Assembly (NCBI GenBank): GCA_905181875.1
Contig: CAJIZH010000006.1
Coordinates: 124,001-188,000 of the forward strand
Direction: 5' to 3'
From: Flavobacteriales bacterium UBA6770
GTDB lineage: Bacteria; Bacteroidota; Bacteroidia; Flavobacteriales_G; Salibacteraceae
Length of the DNA: 64,000 nucleotides
Shown piece after piece: positions 49,685-58,920 of the stretch. Made by a program: the position numbers and the translations under genes. Positions within the stretch are counted from its first letter, which is position 1; the number at the start of each line of letters is the position of its first letter. Under the pieces are notes generated by a model. That model ran no database searches. It saw only the letters and a list, made by a program, of their open reading frames with translations, and was not told where the DNA came from.

Positions 49685-50229
49685 TTTTCTTCAATAGTAT
49701 ACAGTTGAACTTCGTCTTTTCCTTCTTTTTCGTCCCAGCTCATTATCACCCTTTCCGAGTTTAATGAGTCTACACGACTTCCTACATATTCAGGTTGAAT
49801 TGGTAAATGCCTTTTAAACCTTCTATCAATAAACACTAATAACTCAACTTGAATTGGGCGACCAAAATCGAGTAGGGCATCCATTGCAGAGCGCACACTT
49901 CGACCGGTATACAGTACATCGTCTACCAAAACAATTCTGCGTCCTTCAATGCTGTGTTCCATATTGGTCCGGCTTGCCACAATGGGTGAATTTCCTCTAC
50001 GAAAATCATCTCGATAAAATGTAATATCAATGGAACCCGTTTTAGGATTAATGTCCGGCTTGATCTCTTTTAGCTTGGCTATAATTCTATCCAACAAAAA
50101 CGTTCCACGCGGCTGAAGTGCAATAAGAATTGTATTGCTGAAATCTTGGTGGTTTTCAATAAGTTGGTAGCAAAGACGAGTGATAGTTAAATTAACGCCC
50201 TTATTATCTATTATAGTCCTGCTCTGCAT
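49681..50229 (-). CDS. pyrR: Bifunctional pyr operon regulator / uracil phosphoribosyltransferase
   Basis: RRIVLVDDVLYTGRSVRSAMDALLDFGRP PRPP motif; 4-nt overlap with pyrB. Confidence 0.95.
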   Translation of the reverse strand: MQSRTIIDNKGVNLTITRLCYQLIENHQDFSNTILIALQPRGTFLLDRIIAKLKEIKPDINPKTGSIDITFYRDDFRRGNSPIVASRTNMEHSIEGRRIVLVDDVLYTGRSVRSAMDALLDFGRPIQVELLVFIDRRFKRHLPIQPEYVGSRVDSLNSERVIMSWDEKEGKDEVQLYTIEEK

Positions 50230-50377
50230 TTCAAGGGCCAAATATAACTTTTTCACTTAGTTCATTGTCTTGTTTTCTAACATAAGCATCTAAAAATAGT
50301 TTCTTGTAACACTCTTGTACGCCTTCTAAGAAAAGCACCCTATTTTTACGCCAATATAAATTCAAAATAGCGCACAG

Positions 50378-51427
50378 ATGTATACTCAAAGAAGATTTCC
50401 TTTTAAAAGCATGATTATTTGGACAAAAAGAGAACTTTTCTTTTTTGTTGGAATGGCTGCAATTTTTACAGTTCTGTACGAATTATTGGGCGTAAAATGG
50501 TTGCAAGTTCCCTTAGCTCCAGTAGGCTTAATAGGCACTGCTGTAGCTTTTATGGTTGGTTTTCAAAACAATGCTGCTTACGATAGAATTTGGGAAGCAC
50601 GTAAAATTTGGGGAGGAATTGTAAACACCTCACGCTCTCTAATAATTACAATAAAAGACAGTTTTTATCTGCATCGGACGGAGGCGATTCAGGATGAAAC
50701 CTCTGAATTGAAAATAATAACGCACCGGCATATTGCTTGGCTCAATGCATTGCGTTTTGCTATGCGTGCAAAGAAACCTTGGGAGGCTTCTTATGAAATC
50801 ATGCATAAAAAAGAGCATTCTACTTATCATGTTCCTGAATTTGAAACTGAATTAGAAGATGAATTAAAATCTCACTTATCTATTGAAGAACTTAAACAGG
50901 TTATGGCTGCTGATCATAAACCTAATACTATAATTGCTCTGCAATCCCAGCATTTGAGAAGGTTGACTAATGAAAAAAAACTTTGGGATTTTTCTTACCT
51001 AAATATTCAAGGACTCTTGCAAGAATTAACCATGCTTCAAGGTAAGTCAGAACGGATTAAAAACTTTCCTTATCCAAAACAATACGGAAGCATTGGTTAT
51101 CATTTCGTCCACATTTTTATGTGGTTACTGCCAATGGCAATTATTCCTACGTTTGCCACTATGGGTGTTGGAATAGCTGAAACGAATCCATTTATAGGCA
51201 AGTACTTTGTTTGGTTTAATATTCCCTTTACTATAATTGTAATATGGGTGTTTAATACCATGCTAAGAGTAGGATTGGCTGGAGAAAATCCTTTTGAGGG
51301 CTCACCGAACGATGTGCCAATATCAAATATAGCTAGAGGTATTACACGCGATATTCTACAATTGGTAGATGAGGATCCTTCTAAAATTCCGCCCCTAATC
51401 GATAACAAAAACGATATTCAGATGTGA
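50378..51427 (+). CDS. Bestrophin-family ion channel
   Basis: LGVKWLQVPLAPVGLIGTAVAFMVGFQNNAAYDRIWEARKIWGGIVNTSR. Confidence 0.92.
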   Translation: MYTQRRFPFKSMIIWTKRELFFFVGMAAIFTVLYELLGVKWLQVPLAPVGLIGTAVAFMVGFQNNAAYDRIWEARKIWGGIVNTSRSLIITIKDSFYLHRTEAIQDETSELKIITHRHIAWLNALRFAMRAKKPWEASYEIMHKKEHSTYHVPEFETELEDELKSHLSIEELKQVMAADHKPNTIIALQSQHLRRLTNEKKLWDFSYLNIQGLLQELTMLQGKSERIKNFPYPKQYGSIGYHFVHIFMWLLPMAIIPTFATMGVGIAETNPFIGKYFVWFNIPFTIIVIWVFNTMLRVGLAGENPFEGSPNDVPISNIARGITRDILQLVDEDPSKIPPLIDNKNDIQM

Positions 51428-51458
51428 TTAAGCAATGGTGTTAATTCTGATTCATTTT

Positions 51459-51689
51459 TTAAAAGATTTGAAATTCAGCTTCTACCATTTCCTTTTTTGA
51501 AAGTGTATTGTCTTGATCAATTAAATAGACGGTATCAGCAAACAAATGATTTACAAAATGAAAGTTATCGAATTTTATATTCGATTTTAATGCACCAACA
51601 GCACAATGAATATCGAGTTTTGTTGGTTGTAATTTATTCATTTTATTTTTGATAGGCTCAGTCACTTTATAAATTAAACCTTCAAACAC
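51459..51689 (-). CDS. Hypothetical protein (GTG start)
   Basis: 76 aa ORF immediately downstream of the stop-interrupted small ORF at 51707-51943. Confidence 0.4.
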   Translation of the reverse strand: MFEGLIYKVTEPIKNKMNKLQPTKLDIHCAVGALKSNIKFDNFHFVNHLFADTVYLIDQDNTLSKKEMVEAEFQIF

Positions 51690-51706
51690 CCATCTGCTTG
51701 ATTTTA

Positions 51707-51943
51707 TTAACAGAAAATTAAAACAGCAATTAAGAGGATAATTAGAGGAATGGCTGTAAACTTTCTATTTTGAATTCTCTTGTTGTTAGCTTTAATCTCT
51801 GCTCTAATTATCTAGAGCTGTTCTGGAATAGCTGTTTTTGAATCTAAACTTTTATATTTACTAGAATTCAAGTATTTATTTCGCAGATAGCAATAATCCT
51901 TATTACGCAAAAGCGCTCTGTTACTTTTAATAACAGAAATCAT
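51707..51943 (-). pseudogene. Small membrane-protein gene interrupted by one in-frame TAG
   Basis: Single frame: MISVIKSNRALLRNKDYCYLRNKYLNSSKYKSLDSKTAIPEQL[TAG]IIRAEIKANNKRIQNRKFTAIPLIILLIAVLIFC*; purine-rich ggaggag upstream. Confidence 0.55.
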
Positions 51944-52029
51944 GTTGAAATCTGAAATTCTCCTCCAATAAATACAAATTTATTTTTTTAATAAGCTTCT
52001 TAAAATTTAAATAAGTTTCTTTATCGTAT

Positions 52030-52039
52030 TATTGCAATA
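52030..52039. promoter_or_regulatory. Candidate ArsR operator
   Basis: Perfect 10-bp palindrome TATTGCAATA 15 nt upstream of the arsR ATG. Confidence 0.3.
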
Positions 52040-52054
52040 TAAGGATTAATAAAC

Positions 52055-52387
52055 ATGGGGATAACAAAAAGCAACCTCTTTACTGAAGAACAGAACGCCT
52101 TAGCCAATGCATTAAAAGCACTTGGACATCCTGCGCGTGTTGCCATCCTACAACATTTAATAAAAGCCAATGCATGTATTAATGGAGACTTAGTAGAAGA
52201 GATTGGATTAGCACAAGCCACAGTGAGTCAGCACTTAAGGGAGTTAAAGGACTTGGGGATTATTCAAGGAACGATAGAAGGTGTATCGGTTAGTTATTGT
52301 ATCAACCCAGTGCGTTGGAATGAGATTGCCCTATTGCTGAATGGTTTATTCGATCAAATAAATGTAAACGGCGAAAGCTGTTGCTAA
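52055..52387 (+). CDS. arsR: ArsR/SmtB-family transcriptional regulator
   Basis: ALKALGHPARVAILQHLIKANACINGDLVEEIGLAQATVSQHLRELKDLGII; C-terminal ESCC. Confidence 0.93.
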   Translation: MGITKSNLFTEEQNALANALKALGHPARVAILQHLIKANACINGDLVEEIGLAQATVSQHLRELKDLGIIQGTIEGVSVSYCINPVRWNEIALLLNGLFDQINVNGESCC

Positions 52388-52398
52388 AATAAAAACAG

Positions 52399-52875
52399 AT
52401 GAAATTATCAGAATTAAAGAACAGCTTAGAAGGCTTAGAAATAGTCAAATTTCAATTGCCTAATGGACAACTGATAGAATCACATTTTCATGTAACCGAA
52501 GTAGGCGAAATTGAAAAACGGTTTATCGATTGCGGCGGAATAATGAGAAAAGAGAATACGGTAAATTTTCAATTGTGGTCTTCAGATGATTTTGATCACC
52601 GCTTAGGCGCTCAAAAGTTGAATTCAATTATTGAGTTGTCTGAAAAACAATTGCTCATTGGTAATCATGAAATAGAAGTAGAGTATCAACAAGAAACGAT
52701 TGGTAAATACGGTTTGGAATTCAATTCAGATCAAAGCGTTTTTATGCTTACCGAAAAGCAAACCGACTGTTTAGCCAAAGACAATTGCGGAATTCCTGAA
52801 ACAAAAGAAAAAGTAGAACTATCGGCATTGGTTAATTCTGATGCTGCTTGCACACCAGGTGGTGGTTGCTGCTAG
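52399..52875 (+). CDS. DUF6428 family protein
   Basis: FQLPNGQLIESHFHVTEVGEIEKRFIDCGG...HRLGAQKLNSII; C-terminal CTPGGGCC; located between arsR and the PTP gene. Confidence 0.82.
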   Translation: MKLSELKNSLEGLEIVKFQLPNGQLIESHFHVTEVGEIEKRFIDCGGIMRKENTVNFQLWSSDDFDHRLGAQKLNSIIELSEKQLLIGNHEIEVEYQQETIGKYGLEFNSDQSVFMLTEKQTDCLAKDNCGIPETKEKVELSALVNSDAACTPGGGCC

Positions 52876-52888
52876 AGATTTACATAAT

Positions 52889-53479
52889 ATGAATTTAGAA
52901 ACTACGATAGCATCGCTTAAAGCACATAGCATAAGCGATAAACGGAAATTAGCATTGCAGCCGCTAATTGATTACATAAGCGCTAAAAAAGAAGCAGAGG
53001 AGCTTATTCGATTGAATTTTATCTGCACCCACAATTCACGGAGAAGTCAGCTTGCGCAAGTATGGTCCTTTATACTTTCCAATCATTTTGATTTGAATGT
53101 AGAATCCTATTCTGGTGGAGTGGAAGTAACCGCATTTTTTCCTGCGGCGATTGAGGCATTAAAAGCTTCGGGTATTGAAATTAACAGGGCGGGAGGGGTA
53201 TTTCCGAAATACAAAGTGCGCTATAATTACAATGAAATCAACTGCTTTTCAAAGTTGTACAATAATGCTTTAAACCCAACAGAGGGGTTTGCCGCAGTTA
53301 TGACTTGCTCAGATGCTGATAGGAATTGTCCTTTGGTATCAGGTGCTGAAAAACGGATTCCAATGACTTTTGAAGATCCAAAGGCCTTTGACGATTCACC
53401 TAAAAAACAAGAAAAGTACAAAGAGCGTTCTTTGCAAATTGCTGGAGAATTGTATTTCGTTTTTAACTCCATTACTTAA
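52889..53479 (+). CDS. Low-molecular-weight phosphatase-type arsenate reductase-like protein
   Basis: RLNFICTHNSRRSQLAQVWS (CX5R) in ars context. ATG at 52889. Confidence 0.88.
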   Translation: MNLETTIASLKAHSISDKRKLALQPLIDYISAKKEAEELIRLNFICTHNSRRSQLAQVWSFILSNHFDLNVESYSGGVEVTAFFPAAIEALKASGIEINRAGGVFPKYKVRYNYNEINCFSKLYNNALNPTEGFAAVMTCSDADRNCPLVSGAEKRIPMTFEDPKAFDDSPKKQEKYKERSLQIAGELYFVFNSIT

Positions 53480-53481
53480 GC

Positions 53482-54501
53482 ATGAAAGGCATTGGTTTTT
53501 TCGAAAAGTATCTTACCGTTTGGGTCTTACTTTGTATTGTAGTTGGCATAGCAATAGGAGCGGTTGCGGGAGAAGGGATTCAAATCATTTCGTCTCTAGA
53601 AATTGCACATGTAAATATTCCTGTGGCAATTTTAGTTTGGTTAATGATATATCCAATGATGGTTCAAATTGATTTTGGATCGTTAAAAGAAGTCAGTAAA
53701 AATGTCAAGGGACTAGGGCTGACGCTTGTCGTTAATTGGCTAATTAAACCTTTTACAATGGCCTTTTTCGCCTGGCTGTTTTTCGATCAATTGTATTCAG
53801 CTTGGATTACTCCAGAACAAGCCAATGAATATATTGCTGGTGCTATTTTACTGGGTGCAGCGCCCTGCACGGCAATGGTTTTTGTCTGGTCCTATTTGTC
53901 AAAAGGTGATGCGAACTATACGCTTGTTCAGGTATCGGTTAACGATTTGGTATTATTGATACTCTTTGTGCCGATTGTTCAATTTTTATTGGGAATAACC
54001 GATTTTATAATTCCATATGATGTTCTAGTAACCTCAGTGGTGATATATGTAGTTATTCCTTTACTGGCAGGTTATGTAACGAACAAATGTGTAATAAAAG
54101 TAAAGGGTGAGGAGTGGTTTAAAAATGATTTTCTACCCAAATTGAAGCCATTTTCTATCATCGCTTTATTATCGACGTTGGTATTACTATTTGCCTTTCA
54201 AGGAAAACAAATTATTGACCAACCAGAAAACATTCTTTTGATTGCAATCCCTTTAACTATTCAGACTTACTTCATTTTCTTTTTATCTTGGTTTGCGGGG
54301 AAATACATCAAGCTCCAATACAACATCTGCGCACCGTCTTCAATGATAGGTGCTAGCAATTTCTTTGAATTGGCAGTTGCAGTTGCCATTGCGCTGTTTG
54401 GATTAAATTCTGGTGCAGCTTTAACCACGGTGGTTGGGGTGTTAATAGAGGTTCCTATTATGCTTTCTCTAGTTGCAATAGCAAAACGATGGAAGTATTG
54501 A
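53482..54501 (+). CDS. acr3: ACR3-family arsenite efflux transporter
   Basis: VNIPVAILVWLMIYPMMVQIDFGSLKEV, ILLGAAPCTAMVFVWSYLSKGDANYTLVQVSVND, ASNFFELAVAVAIALFGLNSGAALTTVVGVLIEVPIML. Confidence 0.96.
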   Translation: MKGIGFFEKYLTVWVLLCIVVGIAIGAVAGEGIQIISSLEIAHVNIPVAILVWLMIYPMMVQIDFGSLKEVSKNVKGLGLTLVVNWLIKPFTMAFFAWLFFDQLYSAWITPEQANEYIAGAILLGAAPCTAMVFVWSYLSKGDANYTLVQVSVNDLVLLILFVPIVQFLLGITDFIIPYDVLVTSVVIYVVIPLLAGYVTNKCVIKVKGEEWFKNDFLPKLKPFSIIALLSTLVLLFAFQGKQIIDQPENILLIAIPLTIQTYFIFFLSWFAGKYIKLQYNICAPSSMIGASNFFELAVAVAIALFGLNSGAALTTVVGVLIEVPIMLSLVAIAKRWKY

Positions 54502-54605
54502 AGGCAAACTGTGCAAGATTCATTGCATTTTAGGCTTCTTTAGAACTAACGATGACAATGGAGGGGTATTTGTAGATACTTTTGAAATTCTCAAAGCACA
54601 AAACC

Positions 54606-55163
54606 ATGAATAAAAAAATACTTTTCGGATCAATCCTAGTCCTATTTTTAATTGGAACGGCATTCGTTTCCATTGATAAAGCTTCAACCGAGAATACAGA
54701 AAATACAGTTTCTGCAGATAGTCCAGTTCCTGAAGGGGAATTGAAATGGTATGTAGACTTAAACGAAGCACAGGCTGTAGCTAAAAAAACAAACAAACCC
54801 ATCTTCGCATTTTTTACAGGAAGTGATTGGTGTGGATGGTGCAAAAGATTGCAAGCTACAGTGTTTCTTAAGCCTTCTTTTAAGGAATGGGCAAATGCCA
54901 ATGTAGTTTTGTTAGAGTTAGATTTTCCACGTAGAAAACAATTGCCACCGAAGATTGCCGAGCAAAACAATCAGCTTAAAGGCTTTTTTCAACCTAGAGG
55001 ATATCCTACAATTTGGATGTTTGATATGAAGTTGAATGCTGAAGGTACTCAATACGAAATTCAAGCATTAGGTAACCTAGGATATCCAAGTGGTTCTCAA
55101 CCCGGTCAAGAGGACAAGAAGTTTATCGCCAATGCTGATCAGATTTTAGCAAAAAGACAATAA
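54606..55163 (+). CDS. Exported thioredoxin-like protein
   Basis: FFTGSDWCGWCKRLQATVF; RGYPTIWMFD; N-terminal signal/anchor. Confidence 0.88.
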   Translation: MNKKILFGSILVLFLIGTAFVSIDKASTENTENTVSADSPVPEGELKWYVDLNEAQAVAKKTNKPIFAFFTGSDWCGWCKRLQATVFLKPSFKEWANANVVLLELDFPRRKQLPPKIAEQNNQLKGFFQPRGYPTIWMFDMKLNAEGTQYEIQALGNLGYPSGSQPGQEDKKFIANADQILAKRQ

Positions 55164-55181
55164 AAGAATTCAATTAAAATT

Positions 55182-55222
55182 TAAAAAGCCTCAAGAAGAA
55201 TTACTTCTTGGGGCTTTTTTTT
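55182..55222 (+). terminator. Rho-independent terminator after the thioredoxin-like gene
   Basis: agcctcaagaag-aattac-ttcttggggct-tttttt. Confidence 0.85.
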
Positions 55223-55238
55223 GATATTGAATAGGAGC

Positions 55239-55448
55239 TTAAATGGCGAGGTTCAATAGAAATTTGTCAACCGACTTATTCCACTCTTCAAGTGCTTTTG
55301 AGCGGCTTTCATTGAAAGCATCATTAGCTAATTATAATCAGCAACTGCTTGGTTAAAATCGTTTATTGCATCGATTTCAGCCTCAAGAAATAAAAACCCA
55401 GAAGTATCAAGTTGACTAATGGTAGTTTTTAGTGCAAATGGTAAAATT
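55239..55448 (-). pseudogene. Frameshifted 3' remnant of an unidentified gene
   Basis: Minus-strand composite ILPFALKTTISQLDTSGFLFLEAEIDAINDFNQAVADYN / LANDAFNESRSKALEEWNKSVDKFLLNLAI*; one frameshift, no start. Confidence 0.5.
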
Positions 55449-55627
55449 TAAATGAGGTGATAGGATCATTTTCATTGAGGATAGCTATCCGCTTCACGAT
55501 AACAACATTAAAAGAAAAAGGACTTCTGGATAATCTATCTTCAAAAAGAATACTAAGGAGCAGTCAATATCTTTTTAAGTGTAATGAGATTCCTGTTTTT
55601 CAATTAATAAAACAGTTATTCTTCCAT

Positions 55628-56098
55628 TTAATCTCTTGGCTTGTTTGGGCCTGGAGCTAAAAACAACCTTCCTAAATCTATCGTAAGAGTATTAAAAGCG
55701 TCTAATTGGACGGTCTTACATATCTCTTTTATTTCAAGAAAATGAGCAAAGTGGATGCTATCTATTTCAGATTTCAACTTTCCAAGATCAGCTAGATACC
55801 GAGTTTTTAATGAGTCATTTGGAGCTACGAGTAATGAAAATAGTTGTCCTTTTTTTTTCAATATTTTTTTATCTTTCTTTCTAATATTTTGGCGGTGATT
55901 GGTTATCGTTAATTCGTATTGTTTTTGTTGAGTATCATCAAAATCTAAAGCGTATATAATTACTTCTTTAGGGGTTTCCTGCTTTTTATGGTGACGCTGG
56001 CCATTCCTGTTTGACGAAGACGCAATCTTATATGCCAATAATCCATTTGAAATGACTAATACACCTATGATAACTATTAACCAGCTAGTTTTAATCAT
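55628..56098 (-). CDS. Periplasmic CpxP/Spy-like heavy-metal-sensor-type protein
   Basis: N-terminal TM, then charged helical DDTQQKQYELTITNHRQNIRKKDKKILKKKGQLFSLL...; overlaps the upstream small TM protein gene. Confidence 0.65.
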   Translation of the reverse strand: MIKTSWLIVIIGVLVISNGLLAYKIASSSNRNGQRHHKKQETPKEVIIYALDFDDTQQKQYELTITNHRQNIRKKDKKILKKKGQLFSLLVAPNDSLKTRYLADLGKLKSEIDSIHFAHFLEIKEICKTVQLDAFNTLTIDLGRLFLAPGPNKPRD

Positions 56099-56381
56099 AA
56101 TACAATTGATTTGATTCTTCCAAGCCTATTGAATTGGAAATAATTGAAATAGCGTCGTTATTTTCGACTTTTAAATCGTTGCTTTCAACATTAGAAATTA
56201 ACCAAATATTCAAAGCAATTATAATACAAGAGGAAGCAATACTTATCCCCGTATATGATCTAGAAGTAGGAGCATATTCTGTTGCAATTTTTGCTTCAAT
56301 TCTAGTGAATAAAAATGGAGGCGCATCTACCTTCGCAATCCGATTTAAATTTTCTTCAATATTAATTTCTCTTTGTATCAT
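56091..56381 (-). CDS. Single-TM protein, putative anti-sigma-like
   Basis: NLNRIAKVDAPPFLFTRIEAKI followed by a TM segment; between a sigma factor and a CpxP-like gene. Confidence 0.6.
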   Translation of the reverse strand: MIQREINIEENLNRIAKVDAPPFLFTRIEAKIATEYAPTSRSYTGISIASSCIIIALNIWLISNVESNDLKVENNDAISIISNSIGLEESNQLYYD

Positions 56382-56420
56382 TAATTGTTCATTTGACGCT
56401 GTTAATTATTAATTCCCTCG

Positions 56421-56936
56421 CTAGTTTCCAAGTTTTTCTTTCAAACTACTTCTAGCTCTAGATAATAATGACTCTATTGCTTTTTCACTAATCTCCATAA
56501 TTACAGATATTTCTTTTTGACTTAATCCCTCAATACTCTTTAGTATGAGCGCTGTCTGCTGTTTTTGAGGAAGTTGAGCAATCTTATTCATGATGTTTTG
56601 AGTCGCTTCTTTTTGTTCCAGTTCAATTCCGGGGTGATTAAACTCCACAGTACCTTTAAAATGCGAATCAGGTAAGATTTCAATCAAAAAACCAAATCGT
56701 TTAAACCGTTTTCTTGCTTTTATTACATCCAGACAATGGTTAATCGTAATTCGATAGATCCATGTCTTTAAGCTAGAGGAATGGTTGAAATTTTCATAGC
56801 GTTGATGAACCTTTATAAACACATCTTGTGTTGTTTCTTCAGCATCCTGGGTATTGTGTAAATAGTTCAATGCTAAATTATAGACCATTGAATTGTGCTC
56901 GTTATAAATACCCTGAAGCCAAATTGAACTGCTCAA
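56421..56936 (-). CDS. RNA polymerase ECF-type sigma factor
   Basis: NLALNYLHNTQDAEETTQDVFIKVHQRYENF...LKTWIYRITINHCLDVIKARKR...GLSQKEISVIMEISEKAIESLLSRARSSLKEKL. Confidence 0.93.
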   Translation of the reverse strand: MSSSIWLQGIYNEHNSMVYNLALNYLHNTQDAEETTQDVFIKVHQRYENFNHSSSLKTWIYRITINHCLDVIKARKRFKRFGFLIEILPDSHFKGTVEFNHPGIELEQKEATQNIMNKIAQLPQKQQTALILKSIEGLSQKEISVIMEISEKAIESLLSRARSSLKEKLGN

Positions 56937-56966
56937 CTAGACAAAATTTTTGATATATCGAATGAG

Positions 56967-58196
56967 CTAGTCATTAAAAATTCTAATGGTTTTAATACTA
57001 TTTAAATTCCTTATCTTTAAAATATACGTGCCAACGGGCAGCAGAGACCTGTCGATACTAACATTACTTCCGATAGGTTTTATTGAAATCATGCTTTTTC
57101 CTGAAATTTCCAGTACTTGAATTTGCTGAGCAATATTAGGGGATACCACTTCCCAATATTTATTGGTTGTTTTTACCAAATAGTTCGAGGTATCGGAATT
57201 ATAAGAAACGCTCATTGTATCCACAATATTTGTATCAACGACAGTTGTATCTGAAATAGTTTTTAATCGATAAAAAGATTGAGTTGCTACCACCACATTA
57301 TTTCTGCTGAGCTCAACAGACCATTCACCAAACGGCCCATCGGTTGGGTTTTTAATATACGACCAATAATAATAGTACCACCAGTTTTGTTGGATTGTAA
57401 GATCGAATTTAAACCATAAAGTACCAGTAGGAGTGTACCAATCTAACACTAACGAGTCGTCTGTCCGTAAACCATATTGAAGGTTCCAAAAAGTAATGTT
57501 ACTATCAGTATCTCTAATTGTATCTAATGTTGAAAGCCCTTCTTGCAGGGTGTCTAAGTTTGGGACAAAATTCAATATGCCCGATTCCCAAACATTAAAA
57601 GTTGAATCAAACGCTATCGGGTTTTTCCAATAGGTGGAGTTATTTCCACAAGGTCCTTTAAAAGGATCAATATAATAGAGCGAATCGTACCAAAGCTCAA
57701 AATGTAAATGAGGATCCGAACTGTTGCCACTGCTACCTATTTGACCAATTACTTGTCCTGGAAGAACAGTGTCGCCGACGGATACTTTTATCGAATTCGT
57801 TTTCAAATGCCCGTAATAGGTTTGCAGTTTTCCTGAGTGCGTAATTCCAATATAGTTTCCTAAATGTTTCGAAGTGTCTGAGGTTTTTTCTCGATCAAAT
57901 TCACCATCCTTTGTAAAGATGACGACACCTGTATCAACAGCTAAAACGTTGATTCCAATGTCCATAGCAAAGAAATTTTTAACTACAAAATCAGTTCCTT
58001 GATGTCCATTATAAGATTTATCAAGGCAATGATTATCTCCGACAGATGCGCCAGATCCCCAGTCAACGTAATTTACAATTATGTATTCCTTCCCATAACT
58101 ACCCTCAATCGGATTTACAAACCGAGACTGAGAAAATCCGGCGAGGGTAAAAAGCACCAGTTGAATTATTAATGACGTATGACGGAGAAAAATCAA
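56967..58196 (-). CDS. M23-family peptidase with C-terminal T9SS-like sorting domain
   Basis: GHQGTDFVV, YGHLKTNSIKVSVGDTVLPGQVIGQIGSSGNSSDPHLHFELWYD; C-terminal GTYILKIRNLNSIKTIRIFND. Confidence 0.88.
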   Translation of the reverse strand: MIFLRHTSLIIQLVLFTLAGFSQSRFVNPIEGSYGKEYIIVNYVDWGSGASVGDNHCLDKSYNGHQGTDFVVKNFFAMDIGINVLAVDTGVVIFTKDGEFDREKTSDTSKHLGNYIGITHSGKLQTYYGHLKTNSIKVSVGDTVLPGQVIGQIGSSGNSSDPHLHFELWYDSLYYIDPFKGPCGNNSTYWKNPIAFDSTFNVWESGILNFVPNLDTLQEGLSTLDTIRDTDSNITFWNLQYGLRTDDSLVLDWYTPTGTLWFKFDLTIQQNWWYYYYWSYIKNPTDGPFGEWSVELSRNNVVVATQSFYRLKTISDTTVVDTNIVDTMSVSYNSDTSNYLVKTTNKYWEVVSPNIAQQIQVLEISGKSMISIKPIGSNVSIDRSLLPVGTYILKIRNLNSIKTIRIFND

Positions 58197-58348
58197 ATTG
58201 AAAATTTAAGTGGTTAAATCATTTAATCGAATAAATAAAAAAGTCTCAAAATTTCTTACTAGATGAAATAATTTTTATTCTTTTTAATGTTTGAAACGTA
58301 TAAGCCCTATCATCACTATTAAGTCCTCAAGAGATTTTATACATTTAG

Positions 58349-58834
58349 TTATTTATGTAATTCCTCATGCTCATCATGGGAGTGTAATAGAACATGCGCT
58401 TGACTTACATGTTTATCAGATCCATTAATTACAACCATGTAATGGCCTACCTCTAGGTGTTTTTTCAATTTTACAACTTGGTCTTGCTTAAACCCAACGG
58501 AAATTAGAAAAGAAGCAATACTTCCGCCAAACGCTCCAACTGTAAGTCCACCAAGCAGACCAACAAACTTACCTGCAAGAAAAACAAACCCTAATCCCGG
58601 AACTGCAATCATACCCGCACCTGCAAGTACACCTAATACACCACCTGCAACCATTCCTAGTGGCACTGGAGACTTTTTTAATGATTTCACTGAGTTGACG
58701 TGAACGTGATCTTCAATTGTAGTGCCGGTTCCCACAAGTGATATTTCCTTTTCGTCAATACCATGCAAAACCAAATGCGTAACTGCTTTTACAGCTACTT
58801 CGAAATCCTTTAATATTCCAACAGTTGCATTCAT
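58349..58834 (-). CDS. General-stress-protein-17M-like membrane protein
   Basis: ATVGILKDFEVAVKAVTHLVLHGIDEKEISLVG plus a Gly/Ala-rich double-TM segment. Confidence 0.65.
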   Translation of the reverse strand: MNATVGILKDFEVAVKAVTHLVLHGIDEKEISLVGTGTTIEDHVHVNSVKSLKKSPVPLGMVAGGVLGVLAGAGMIAVPGLGFVFLAGKFVGLLGGLTVGAFGGSIASFLISVGFKQDQVVKLKKHLEVGHYMVVINGSDKHVSQAHVLLHSHDEHEELHK

Positions 58835-58920
58835 GTTTAAAACTATTGTAGTTTTTGTTTCAAGTTCAATATTACTTATTTCTGAATTTAAAGTCTTTAT
58901 AAAAATACCAATTAATTTAG

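Noticed and set aside
51459-54501. Defence-island or mobile-element interpretation of the ars region
   Set aside because: No integrase, transposase, tRNA boundary or terminal repeats seen; gene content is a standard arsenic operon.
55457-55660. 67-aa plus-strand ORF
   Set aside because: Overlaps the end of the CpxP-like gene and lies beside a decayed minus-strand remnant; no protein-like character.
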